The translations under genes were made by a program, and so were the position numbers. Below, in pieces: positions 1-7,840 of a stretch of 64,000 bases of DNA. Numbering within the stretch: position 1 is the stretch's first letter; each line of letters opens with the position of its first letter. Source of the stretch: Streptomyces mashuensis. Lineage in GTDB: Bacteria > Actinomycetota > Actinomycetes > Streptomycetales > Streptomycetaceae. The DNA is taken from contig NZ_BNBD01000023.1 in assembly GCF_014654785.1 (NCBI RefSeq), forward strand, positions 1 through 64,000, written 5' to 3'. The notes beneath the pieces were generated by a model, which saw only the letters and a program-made list of their open reading frames with translations, was not told the DNA's origin and made no database searches.

Positions 1-102
1 AAGCGGAAAGAACCTCATCCAGTCGGGGACATCGCACCGGCCCACACACAGGGCACGAAAGAAGCGCCGTTCCACATCCACGGCGCCGCAGCGACCCCGT
101 AA
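1..102 (+). CDS. possible 3' end of an upstream gene (partial)
   Basis: One forward frame is open from the first base for 33 codons and stops at TAA 100-102; its reading ends ...HIHGAAATP. I recognise no domain. Third codon positions are about 70% G/C, clearly below the neighbouring genes, so this may be chance. It would have to begin left of the window. From 103 to 374 I see no supportable gene: the stretch is less GC-rich than its surroundings, holds the hairpin at 236-269, and must carry the promoter of the ABC transporter gene. Confidence 0.25.
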   Translation, partial: KRKEPHPVGDIAPAHTQGTKEAPFHIHGAAATP

Positions 103-235
103 TTGTTAGCGGCGGCGAAAACCCCCGACAAGTGTGTGACCTACTATCCCCACACCCCAGAAACAACAAGCGTCTACAAGCCACTCCCCCGTATTTCCGC
201 GACCCACGGAAGCGCTTCTCTACTACCCCGCACCC

Positions 236-269
236 AAGGTGATCCGCGCCCTATGGGCGGCCTCACCTT
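236..269. terminator. hairpin upstream of the ABC transporter gene
   Basis: AAGGTGA (236-242) pairs with TCACCTT (263-269), and inside it GCCC (248-251) pairs with GGGC (255-258) around a TAT loop. There is no T-tract, as is usual in Streptomyces. It could terminate transcription entering from the left edge or be a 5' UTR structure of the ABC gene, which starts 106 bases further on. Confidence 0.4.
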
Positions 270-374
270 CAGCCCCCCGGCACCTGCCCGTAACCATTAC
301 CCGGCGGAGTCAGTTAAGCACTGGGTGCCTCCAATCCGGCGCCCTTTACCCACCAGGGGAGGGAGAAGGGGCAG

Positions 375-2372
375 GTGGCAAGTTCGTCAGGCTCAACGGG
401 TTCCGCGGGCGGTAAACGCGGCGGAACCCAGGTACCGCTCTCCGAGAGCGAGAAAATGCTGTTCTCCGGCGCGCTGCGCCACGACAAGGCGTGGGCCATC
501 CACGAGGACCCGCTGCTGCGCATGTCGTTCTGGGCGATGGCCCGGCAGTTCCCCGGCATGCTCGCCATGATCACGCGCATCGCGTGGCGCGAGGACCCCC
601 GGTCCCTCGTCGTCCTCCTGATCGCGCAGCTCGCCTCCGGCGCGATGTCGGCGTTCCTGCTCGTCGCGACGAACCAGGTCCTCGTCCACCTCTTCGCCGA
701 CGGCCCCACACCGGAGAAGCTGCGCGAGGCGCTGCCCGCGCTGCTGCTGGCCGGGCTGTCGTCGGCCTGCACCGTGCTGCTGGGCTGCGTGGTCGTGAAG
801 ACCGAGGGGCAGCTCTACCCGAAGATCGAGCTGTCGTGCACGAGTGCGTACTACGGCATGATGACGCGCGTCGAGATGTCCGCGATGGAGAACAAGGACA
901 TCCACCGCCAGCTCGCGCTCGGCCGCTACGGCACCGACTCCGTGCAGCGCATGCTGTCCAACGCCGTCACCGTCACCAGTGGCCTGATGAGCCTCGCGGC
1001 CGCCGCCGTCGTCCTCGGTGCCCTGCACCCGCTGCTCCTGGGCGCCCTCGTGCTGATCGCCGCGCCGCGCTGGTGGGGCGCGGTCGTGGTGATGCGCCGT
1101 GCCTACGCCTCCCGGCACGTGTGGATCGATCACCGGCGCGCCATCGACGTGCTGCTGTACCCGATGACGCGGGCGGACGCGACGCCGGAGCTGCGCGTCC
1201 ACGGGGCCGGCAGGCTGCTGGTCCGGGCGCAGAAGGACATGGGTCTCACGGCGGCGAGGGAGAAGGCGCGGCTGGCGAACGCGGAGGCGCGCACCGAGAT
1301 CGTGGCGGCCACCCTGTCCGGCACCGCCCGCATCCTCGCCTACGGGTTGCTGTGGTGGCTGCTGGTCGCCGGCGGGATGCCGCTGGCCGCCGCCGGGACG
1401 GCCGTTCTGGCCATCCGTAACGCCACCCAGTGCCTCAACCAGATCGTCTCCCAGCTCAACCGCATGTGCGAGGAGTCGCTGTACCTCGCCGACATGGACC
1501 GTTCCATCAAGCTGGGCGCCCGGTACGCCATCCCCGCGAGCGGCATCGCGGTGGAGGGCGAGGGGGTCGAGGTGGTGCTGGAGGACGTGGCGTTCCGGTA
1601 TCCGGGGGCCGACCGGGACGCGCTGACGGGGGTGTCGCTGACCATCCCGCGGGGGAAGGTCGTGGCGCTGGTCGGCGAGAACGGGTCGGGGAAGTCCACG
1701 CTGGCCGGGATCGTCGCCGGCCTGTACCTGCCGACGGCGGGGAAGGTCTCGCACAACGGGGTCGAGATCCGGCAGGCCGACCGCGAGAGCGTCTTCGACC
1801 GGGTGGCGCTGCTCCCGCAGGACGTGGGCTGCTGGCCGATGACCGTACGGGCCAACATCCACATCGGTGACGGCTCCGGGCCCGTCCGCCAGGAGAAGGT
1901 CGAGGCCGCCGCCGAGCGGGCCGGCATCCGGCCCGTGCTGGAGGGCCTGCCCCACGGGTGGGACTCCATCGCGGTGAAGGGCTTCGAACGCGGTGTGCGC
2001 CTCTCCGGCGGCCAGTGGCAGCGCGTCGGCGTCGCCCGGGCCGTCTACCGCGAGCGGGAGCTGCTCGTCGTCGACGAGCCGACGGCCGCGCTCGACGCGA
2101 AGGCCGAGATCGACATGTTCGAGTCGCTGCGGTCCTTCACCGACGACGGCGTCACCACTGTCCTGCTGATCACCCACCGGCTCGCCGCCACCGCCACCGC
2201 GGACCTGATCTACGTCCTCCAGCAGGGGCATCTCGTGGAAGCCGGCTCCCACGCCGAGCTGATGACCGTCGAGGGCGGTCACTACCGGGAGCTGTACGAG
2301 CTCCAGGCCGCCCAGTACGCCTCCGCCTCTGCCTCCGCCGTCCCCGCCCCGCGCAAGGGGGCGTCCGGCTGA
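375..2372 (+). CDS. ABC transporter, fused permease and ATPase
   Basis: A 665-residue exporter half-transporter with the membrane domain first (roughly residues 75-350, several hydrophobic helices) and the nucleotide-binding domain second. Walker A is GENGSGKST (434-442), the signature LSGGQ (543-547) and Walker B LLVVDEP (563-569), followed by the switch histidine in LLITHR, so the ATPase looks intact. GTG at 375 is chosen because a purine-rich GGGAGGGAGAAGGGG tract lies just upstream. It probably works as a dimer in the plasma membrane. The first 35 residues are Gly/Ser-rich and not part of the fold. It precedes two SARP regulators on the same strand, which suggests export of, or immunity to, the product that they control. 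The substrate cannot be told from sequence. Confidence 0.93.
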   Translation: MASSSGSTGSAGGKRGGTQVPLSESEKMLFSGALRHDKAWAIHEDPLLRMSFWAMARQFPGMLAMITRIAWREDPRSLVVLLIAQLASGAMSAFLLVATNQVLVHLFADGPTPEKLREALPALLLAGLSSACTVLLGCVVVKTEGQLYPKIELSCTSAYYGMMTRVEMSAMENKDIHRQLALGRYGTDSVQRMLSNAVTVTSGLMSLAAAAVVLGALHPLLLGALVLIAAPRWWGAVVVMRRAYASRHVWIDHRRAIDVLLYPMTRADATPELRVHGAGRLLVRAQKDMGLTAAREKARLANAEARTEIVAATLSGTARILAYGLLWWLLVAGGMPLAAAGTAVLAIRNATQCLNQIVSQLNRMCEESLYLADMDRSIKLGARYAIPASGIAVEGEGVEVVLEDVAFRYPGADRDALTGVSLTIPRGKVVALVGENGSGKSTLAGIVAGLYLPTAGKVSHNGVEIRQADRESVFDRVALLPQDVGCWPMTVRANIHIGDGSGPVRQEKVEAAAERAGIRPVLEGLPHGWDSIAVKGFERGVRLSGGQWQRVGVARAVYRERELLVVDEPTAALDAKAEIDMFESLRSFTDDGVTTVLLITHRLAATATADLIYVLQQGHLVEAGSHAELMTVEGGHYRELYELQAAQYASASASAVPAPRKGASG

Positions 2373-2388
2373 CCGGGCCGTCGTCACT

Positions 2389-2434
2389 GTCCGTTGTCAG
2401 TGGTGCCCTTGGTGTGGGCCCACTGACAACGGAC
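2389..2434 (+). terminator. strong hairpin terminator after the ABC transporter gene
   Basis: GTCCGTTGTCAGTGG (2389-2403) and CCACTGACAACGGAC (2420-2434) form a perfect 15-bp stem, 16 nt after the ABC stop codon. GCCC/GGGC inside the loop can extend it with a one-base bulge. The SARP gene that follows therefore probably has its own promoter in the AT-richer stretch 2490-2520. Confidence 0.75.
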
Positions 2435-2578
2435 TGCTCGCCCCAGCCGCGGAGCGCACCGCGGCCCGTGCGCCACGGCCGAAAGCACGTGGTGGTACGT
2501 ATTTTTGATGATATTCATGAGAGGTGGTTGTCGTAGCGATCGCCACGCTGTAGCGGCTGGTGGCAGGGGCGGGAGTTC

Positions 2579-4612
2579 ATGACGGTCGGCATCGTGCGCT
2601 TCGCCGTGCTCGGGCGATTACGGGCCTGGCGGGGAGACAGCGAGCTGGAGCTCGGCTCGCGGCAGCAACAGACCCTCCTCGCGCTGCTGTTGCTGCGCCA
2701 GGGTGAGCCGGTGACGGCCGCAGGGCTGGTGGCCGGGGTGTGGGGTGACGACGCGCCACCGCGGGCGGTGGGGACGCTGCGCACGTACGTGTCGCGGTTG
2801 CGCAAGCTCCTGGAGCCCGGGCGTGATGCGGGTGCCGCACCGGAGGTCCTCGTGTCGGTCGCCGACGGCTACGCGGTGCGCGTGCCGCAGGGCGCCCTGG
2901 ACCTGGGGGAATTCGAGTCGTTCGTGGCCGCGGCCGAGCGCGAGCGGCTGGCCGGGCGCGCCGCCGAGGCCCGCAACCTGCTGGGTTCCGCCCTCGCGCT
3001 GTGGGGGCAGGAGCCCTTGCAGGGGCTGGCCGGGCCCGGCATCGAGGCGCAGCGGGCGCGGCTCGCCGACCGCAGGCTCGCGGTGCTGGAGAGCCGGCTC
3101 GCCCTCGATGTGGAGCTGGGCGGGCACGCCGCCGTGCTGGGCGAACTGGTGGCGCTGGCGGAGCGCCATCCGTTGCGGGAGCCGCTGTACGCGCTGCTGA
3201 TGCGGGCGCTGGTGCTGTGCGGCCGGCCGGACGAGGCCCGGGCGGCCTACGCGCGCATCCGCCGTGCCCTGGCCGAGGAGTTCGGTGTCGACCCCGGGCA
3301 CGAACTGTCCGCCCTCGCCCGGGACATCGCCGCCGACGCCCCCGCGTCACCGCACCCGGCGCCGGACGGGCTGCCCTGCCCCGCCCAGTTGCCGGGCGAC
3401 ATCGCGGACTTCACGGGGCGCGCCCGTGCCGTGCGTGCCGTGTGCGACCTGCTCGGCACACCACCGGAGACGGGCGTCACCGTCGTGGCGGTGTCCGGCC
3501 TGGGCGGAGTGGGCAAGAGCGCACTCGCGCTGCACGCCGCGCACCGGGTGCGGGTCGGCTTTCCGCACGGGCAGCTGTACGCGGACCTCAGACACCCGTG
3601 CGGGCACCCCGTCGACCCGGCCGTGGCGCTCGCGTCGTTCCTGCGCGCGCTCGGCGTCGCCGACGACGCGATCCCCGCCCGGACCGCCGAACGCGTCCTC
3701 CTCTTCCGTGCCCGGACGGCGGGCCGTCGCCTGCTGGTGGTCCTGGACAACGCCGCCGGCAGTGAGCAGATCCGTCCCCTGTTGCCCGCGACCGCCTCCA
3801 GCGCCGTCCTCGTCACGAGCAGCGCCAAGCCGGCCGGGCTGCCGGGCACCCGCTTCGTGCACCTCGACGCCATGGCGGCCGACGAGGCCCTGGCTCTGCT
3901 GGGGCGGGTGATCGGCCCGGAGCGGGCGGCGGCGGAGGCGGAGGCGTGCGCCCGCCTCGTGGAGGCGTGCGGCTTCCTCCCGCTGGCGGTGCGCATCATG
4001 GCCGTACGCCTGGCCACCCGGCCCTCGTGGACCGTCGCCTCGCTCGTCGAGCGCATGACGGCGGGGGACGGCCGGCTGGCCGAGCTCAAGGTCGGGGACC
4101 TTGCGGTGGAGAGCGTCTTCCGCCGGGAGTACGAGCGGCTTCCCGCGCCGCTGCGGCGGACCTTCCGGCTGCTGCCCCCGGCCGGCGAGCCGGACGCCGC
4201 CTTCCGGGCCGCCGGCCTCGCGGCGTCCCTCGGCACGTCCCCGTCCGGCGCCGAGGAACTGTGCGAGTCGCTGGTCGACGTCAGCCTGCTGGAGTCACCG
4301 GCACCGGGCTGGTACCGCTTCCACCAGCTGCTGGCCGAGTTCGCCCGCGGGCCGGCCGGCGACGACGCCGGCAGCACCCGCGGCACCGCCGGTGCCGCCA
4401 CGGCGGCCGGCTCCGGGCCGGGCTGTCCGGTCTCCCGGTCGTTCGTGGTGGCCCCGGCCCGGCGTCTCCCCCGCAGCCGTCGGCTCGGGGCTGCGCCGTA
4501 CGCATCCGCCGTTGCGCGGACCCGTGCCGAGCGCGAGGTGCCTCCGTGCCTGGAGCCCTCCTTCACCGACGCACTGCCCGGCTCGGTCTCCTGCACCGTC
4601 TGCGCCCTCTGA
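2579..4612 (+). CDS. SARP-family (AfsR-like) transcriptional activator, shortened, with a TTA codon
   Basis: 677 residues. Order: OmpR-type winged helix (about 1-95), bacterial transcriptional activation domain (about 100-245), then an NB-ARC/STAND ATPase whose P-loop is VSGLGGVGKS (305-314). SARPs activate specialised-metabolite genes by binding direct repeats 11 bp apart. Codon 14 is TTA (2618-2620), the leucine codon read by the bldA tRNA, so translation is probably developmentally gated. After LLAEFARGPAG (near residue 595) the sequence turns into a Gly/Ala/Arg-rich tail with no resemblance to the TPR region of the next gene, so the C-terminal sensor part of AfsR-type proteins is absent. 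No frameshift restores it. ATG 2579 has GGGAG only three bases upstream. Confidence 0.9.
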   Translation: MTVGIVRFAVLGRLRAWRGDSELELGSRQQQTLLALLLLRQGEPVTAAGLVAGVWGDDAPPRAVGTLRTYVSRLRKLLEPGRDAGAAPEVLVSVADGYAVRVPQGALDLGEFESFVAAAERERLAGRAAEARNLLGSALALWGQEPLQGLAGPGIEAQRARLADRRLAVLESRLALDVELGGHAAVLGELVALAERHPLREPLYALLMRALVLCGRPDEARAAYARIRRALAEEFGVDPGHELSALARDIAADAPASPHPAPDGLPCPAQLPGDIADFTGRARAVRAVCDLLGTPPETGVTVVAVSGLGGVGKSALALHAAHRVRVGFPHGQLYADLRHPCGHPVDPAVALASFLRALGVADDAIPARTAERVLLFRARTAGRRLLVVLDNAAGSEQIRPLLPATASSAVLVTSSAKPAGLPGTRFVHLDAMAADEALALLGRVIGPERAAAEAEACARLVEACGFLPLAVRIMAVRLATRPSWTVASLVERMTAGDGRLAELKVGDLAVESVFRREYERLPAPLRRTFRLLPPAGEPDAAFRAAGLAASLGTSPSGAEELCESLVDVSLLESPAPGWYRFHQLLAEFARGPAGDDAGSTRGTAGAATAAGSGPGCPVSRSFVVAPARRLPRSRRLGAAPYASAVARTRAEREVPPCLEPSFTDALPGSVSCTVCAL

Positions 4613-4620
4613 GCCCCGGC

Positions 4621-4671
4621 TCACCGCCGTGGCGCCGCAGCCCGTACGGCTGGTCGGCCGCACGGCGGTGA
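4621..4671 (+). terminator. inverted repeat between the two SARP genes
   Basis: TCACCGCCGTG (4621-4631) and CACGGCGGTGA (4661-4671) are perfect 11-bp arms starting 8 nt after the first SARP stop. The 29-nt loop contains further GCCG/CGGC pairing. Terminator or attenuator; there is no T-run. Confidence 0.55.
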
Positions 4672-4710
4672 CCCCCTCCCCCGCACCACCTCAGCGACCC
4701 GGAGTACGCC

Positions 4711-7626
4711 GTGCCCCATGCCACCCCCGCCCCCGCCGATGCCCACGACGCGCCCCAGCAGCTGTCGTTCCGCGTCCTAGGCCCCGTCCAGGCCGTCACC
4801 GGCGGCGTCGGGGCCGACGTACGGCCGCCGCTGTGCGCCGCCGTGTTGACCGCTCTGCTGCTGCGGCACGGGCGGCCCGCCTCCGCGGCCGCACTCATCG
4901 AGGACGTGTGGGGCGACGCCGCGCCACCGCGCGCGCTCGGCGCGCTGCGCGCCCATGTGTCCCGCCTGCGCGGACTGCTGGAGCCCGGGCGCGCCGCGCG
5001 TACCCCGGCCCGGGTGCTGGTCTCCCATGGCGAGGGCTATGTGCTGCGGGTGGAGCCGGGGGCGCTCGACCTGGCGGAGTTCGACCGGCTGACGGAGGCG
5101 GCCGAGCGGGCGCGGTCCGCCGGGCGGGCGCAGGAGGCGCGCTCCCTGCTGGAGGCGGCTCTGCGGCTGTGGCGGGGCGAGCCCCTGGCGGGTGTGCCCG
5201 GACCGTACGCCGCCGCGCAGCGGGCCCGGCTGGCCGAGCGGCGCCTGGCCGCCGTCGAGGCGCGCTGGGAGGCGGAGCTCCACCTCGGCGGGTACGCCGC
5301 CGCGACCGGCCCGCTGCGGGCTCTGGCCGAGGACCACCCGCTGCGGGAGCGGACGCAGGAACTGCTGATGACCGCGTTGTACGAGGCGGGCCGGCAGGCC
5401 GAGGCGCTGGAGGTGCACGACCGTGCCCGGCGGGCGCTGCGGGCGGCGGGCGCGGTGCCGGGCCCCCGGCTGGGGCGGGTCCACCGGCGCATCCTCGCCG
5501 GGGCCGCGGCCCCCGGGGCGGTCAGGGAGCCGGCGGCCCTGCGGCTGCCGCCGGGGACCGCCGACTTCACCGGGCGTGAGGACGTCGTCGGCCGGTTGCG
5601 GGCCGCTCTGGAGGGCGGCCGGGTCGTGGCCGTGAGTGCCGTGAGCGGCATGGGCGGTGTCGGGAAGACCGCTCTGGCCGTGCACGTGGCGCACGGCCTG
5701 CGCGAGCGCTTCCCCGACGGGCAGCTCTTCGTCGACCTGCGGGGCACCGACGCCCTGCCCGCCGATCCGGCGCAGGTGCTGGGCGACTTCCTGCGGGCGC
5801 TGGGCGTCGTTCCCGGGCGTGTGCCCGCCTTGGCGGCGGAACGCGCCGCGCTGTACCGCTCCCTGACGGCCGACCGCCGGGTCCTCGTGGTCCTCGACAA
5901 CGCCCGCGACCTCGGCCAGGTCCGTGATCTGCTGCCCGGCGGGTCCGGCTGCGGTGTGCTGGTGACGAGCCGGACGCGGCTGGCCGGGCTGTCCGGCGCG
6001 GCCCTGGTCGACCTGCGGGAGCCGGCGCCGCACGAGGCGTGGGCCCTGCTCGAACGGCTCGTCGGCGAGCGGCGCGTACGGGCCGAGGAGGAGGCCGCGC
6101 GGCAGCTGCTCGAGGACTGCGGGCGGCTGCCGCTGGCGATCCGTGTCGTCGCGGCCCGGCTGGTGGCCCGGCCGGCCGCCTCCGTCGCGGACACCGCGCG
6201 GGCCCTGGCCGACGAGCGGCGGCGCCTGGCCGAGCTGTCCGGCGACACCGACGACGTCGAGACCACGTTCCGGCTGGGCACCGGTCTGCTGGACGCCGAG
6301 CAGCTGCGGGCGTTCCGGCTGCTCGCCGTGCCCGACGTGCCGGAACTGACCGGCGCGGCAGCGGCGGCGCTGCTGGACCGCACGGAGCGGCAGGCGGAGG
6401 ACCTGTGCGAGACCCTGGTCGACCTGAGCCTGCTGGAGTCCGTCGGGCCCGGCCGCTACCGCTACCACGACCTGTTGCGCCTGTACGCCCGCAAGACCGC
6501 CGCCGAGGAGATAGCCGCCGGCGAGCGGGACGGCGCGCTGCTGCGGCTCCTGGAGGTGTACGTCGCCCTGGCCCGTGACGCCTACCGTGCCGCGACCGCA
6601 GGCGACGCCTTTCCCGTCTCGCTCACCGCGGTGCCGGCCGCGGAGGGCCACTTCCCCTCGCAGGAGGGGGCGGCGCGGTGGCTGGTCGACGAGCTGCCCG
6701 CGCTGCTGGCCCTGACCGGGCAGGCCGCCCGTACCCCTCGTATCCCGGTGGCCGTCGCCGCCGAACTGCTGCTGGCCACCGACCCGCTGGGCCGCCACGC
6801 GAACCAGCCGCTCGGCCTGGACCGGGCGGCGCGGGCCGTTCTGGAGGCCGCGGAACGCTCCGGCGACCGCGGCGCCGAGGCCGTCGCGCACTACATGCTG
6901 GGCGGCGCGCACGCGCAGCGCTTCGAGCTGGCCACGGCCGTACGGCACTTCGAGGTGACGGCCGGCATCTGTCGCGGCGCGGGGCAGCCCGCGCTGCTCG
7001 CCCTCACCCTCGGCGTCCTGGGGGGCTGTGAGCTGGGCCTGCACGACTTCGCCGGCGCGCTGGAGCGGCTCACCGAGGCCGTGCCGCTGGCCGAGGCGGC
7101 GCAGAGCCCCGGCTGCGTCGCGTACGTGCGGGGCTTCCTGGGGCTGGCGCAGCTGGCGAACGGGGCGCCGGAGGCCGCGATGGAGTCGGGCCGGACGGCG
7201 GTCGCGGTGGCCGAGACGTCCGGTGACCGGGAGGGCCTGGCGCAGGCGTTGCGCGTGCTGGGCCAGATCTGCCTGTGGCTGGGCCGGCCGGACGAGGCGC
7301 TGGACTGCCTCACCCGCAGCCTGGAACTGTGGCGGGCCACCGGTTCGCGGTTCCGCGAGTCCCTGGGGCTGAGCCTGCTCGCGGAGGCCCACAACCTCCT
7401 GGGCCGGCCCGACGAGGCGGCGGCGTGCGCGGAGGAGGCGCGGGAGAGCGCCGAGCAGCACGGCGGCGGCTACCTGCTGGGGCGGGCCCTGGCGCAGCTC
7501 GGTCACGCCTCCGCGGCCCGCGGCCGGGCGGGCCGGGCCGCGTTCCACTACCGTGAGGCCCAGGCCCTCTTCGAGCGGCTGGGGATGCCGGAGGCCCGGG
7601 AGATGGCGGCCCGGCTGAACGGCTGA
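4711..7626 (+). CDS. SARP-family AfsR-like regulator, full length with TPR region
   Basis: 971 residues: DNA-binding winged helix (about 18-110), bacterial transcriptional activation domain (about 115-260), NB-ARC ATPase with P-loop VSGMGGVGKT (311-320), and a C-terminal half of helical TPR-like repeats (about 610-970). This is the complete AfsR architecture. GTG 4711 is chosen for GGAG six bases upstream. It is a tandem paralogue of the preceding gene, sharing phrases such as the ETLVDLSLLES-type segment, which suggests duplication followed by loss of the TPR part in the first copy. It is the likely binder of the 11-bp repeats just downstream and hence activator of the P450-like/dehydrogenase-like pair. 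Confidence 0.92.
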   Translation: MPHATPAPADAHDAPQQLSFRVLGPVQAVTGGVGADVRPPLCAAVLTALLLRHGRPASAAALIEDVWGDAAPPRALGALRAHVSRLRGLLEPGRAARTPARVLVSHGEGYVLRVEPGALDLAEFDRLTEAAERARSAGRAQEARSLLEAALRLWRGEPLAGVPGPYAAAQRARLAERRLAAVEARWEAELHLGGYAAATGPLRALAEDHPLRERTQELLMTALYEAGRQAEALEVHDRARRALRAAGAVPGPRLGRVHRRILAGAAAPGAVREPAALRLPPGTADFTGREDVVGRLRAALEGGRVVAVSAVSGMGGVGKTALAVHVAHGLRERFPDGQLFVDLRGTDALPADPAQVLGDFLRALGVVPGRVPALAAERAALYRSLTADRRVLVVLDNARDLGQVRDLLPGGSGCGVLVTSRTRLAGLSGAALVDLREPAPHEAWALLERLVGERRVRAEEEAARQLLEDCGRLPLAIRVVAARLVARPAASVADTARALADERRRLAELSGDTDDVETTFRLGTGLLDAEQLRAFRLLAVPDVPELTGAAAAALLDRTERQAEDLCETLVDLSLLESVGPGRYRYHDLLRLYARKTAAEEIAAGERDGALLRLLEVYVALARDAYRAATAGDAFPVSLTAVPAAEGHFPSQEGAARWLVDELPALLALTGQAARTPRIPVAVAAELLLATDPLGRHANQPLGLDRAARAVLEAAERSGDRGAEAVAHYMLGGAHAQRFELATAVRHFEVTAGICRGAGQPALLALTLGVLGGCELGLHDFAGALERLTEAVPLAEAAQSPGCVAYVRGFLGLAQLANGAPEAAMESGRTAVAVAETSGDREGLAQALRVLGQICLWLGRPDEALDCLTRSLELWRATGSRFRESLGLSLLAEAHNLLGRPDEAAACAEEARESAEQHGGGYLLGRALAQLGHASAARGRAGRAAFHYREAQALFERLGMPEAREMAARLNG

Positions 7627-7681
7627 CGCCGGGCAGGGGCGCAGGGGCGGGCGCGGGGGGCTGGGCGCGTGAGCGGGGCGC

Positions 7682-7730
7682 TGACAAGGTGTTGACGCGG
7701 GGTTGATCGGCTGCCAATCGGGCGGTGACA
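7682..7730. promoter_or_regulatory. SARP-type operator: five elements at exact 11-bp spacing
   Basis: TGACA (7682), TGACG (7693), TGATC (7704), CAATC (7715) and TGACA (7726) start exactly 11 bases apart, so all face the same side of the helix. Direct repeats with 11-bp period are the known binding pattern of SARP regulators. The array lies in the only gap between the second SARP gene and the P450-like gene, 111 bases before the preferred start. Which SARP binds is inferred from position. Confidence 0.7.
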
Positions 7731-7840
7731 CGCTCGTCGCAGCCGCCCGGCGGCCTTCCCCACGGAACGACGGGCCCCGGGTGGCGGCCGCCTGCCGCCG
7801 GCAGGCGGCCGCACCCCCGTCGACCGTCGAGGTACTCGTC

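Noticed and set aside
1..102. Idea that the left-edge frame is a RiPP precursor for the adjacent exporter
   Set aside because: It contains no Cys or Ser, no leader/core pattern and no maturation enzyme is near; only a partial frame can be seen.
103..570. 155-codon frame from TTG at 103
   Set aside because: Overlaps the ABC transporter in another frame and has no domain; low coding bias.
2517..2582. 21-codon ORF whose stop overlaps the first SARP start (ATGA)
   Set aside because: No ribosome site, low third-position G/C, and no conserved text; probably chance despite the suggestive overlap.
7703..7840. TTG 7703 as the start of the P450-like gene
   Set aside because: It lies inside the 11-bp repeat array, has no ribosome site, and adds 46 residues absent from P450s; TTG 7841 with GAGG fits better.
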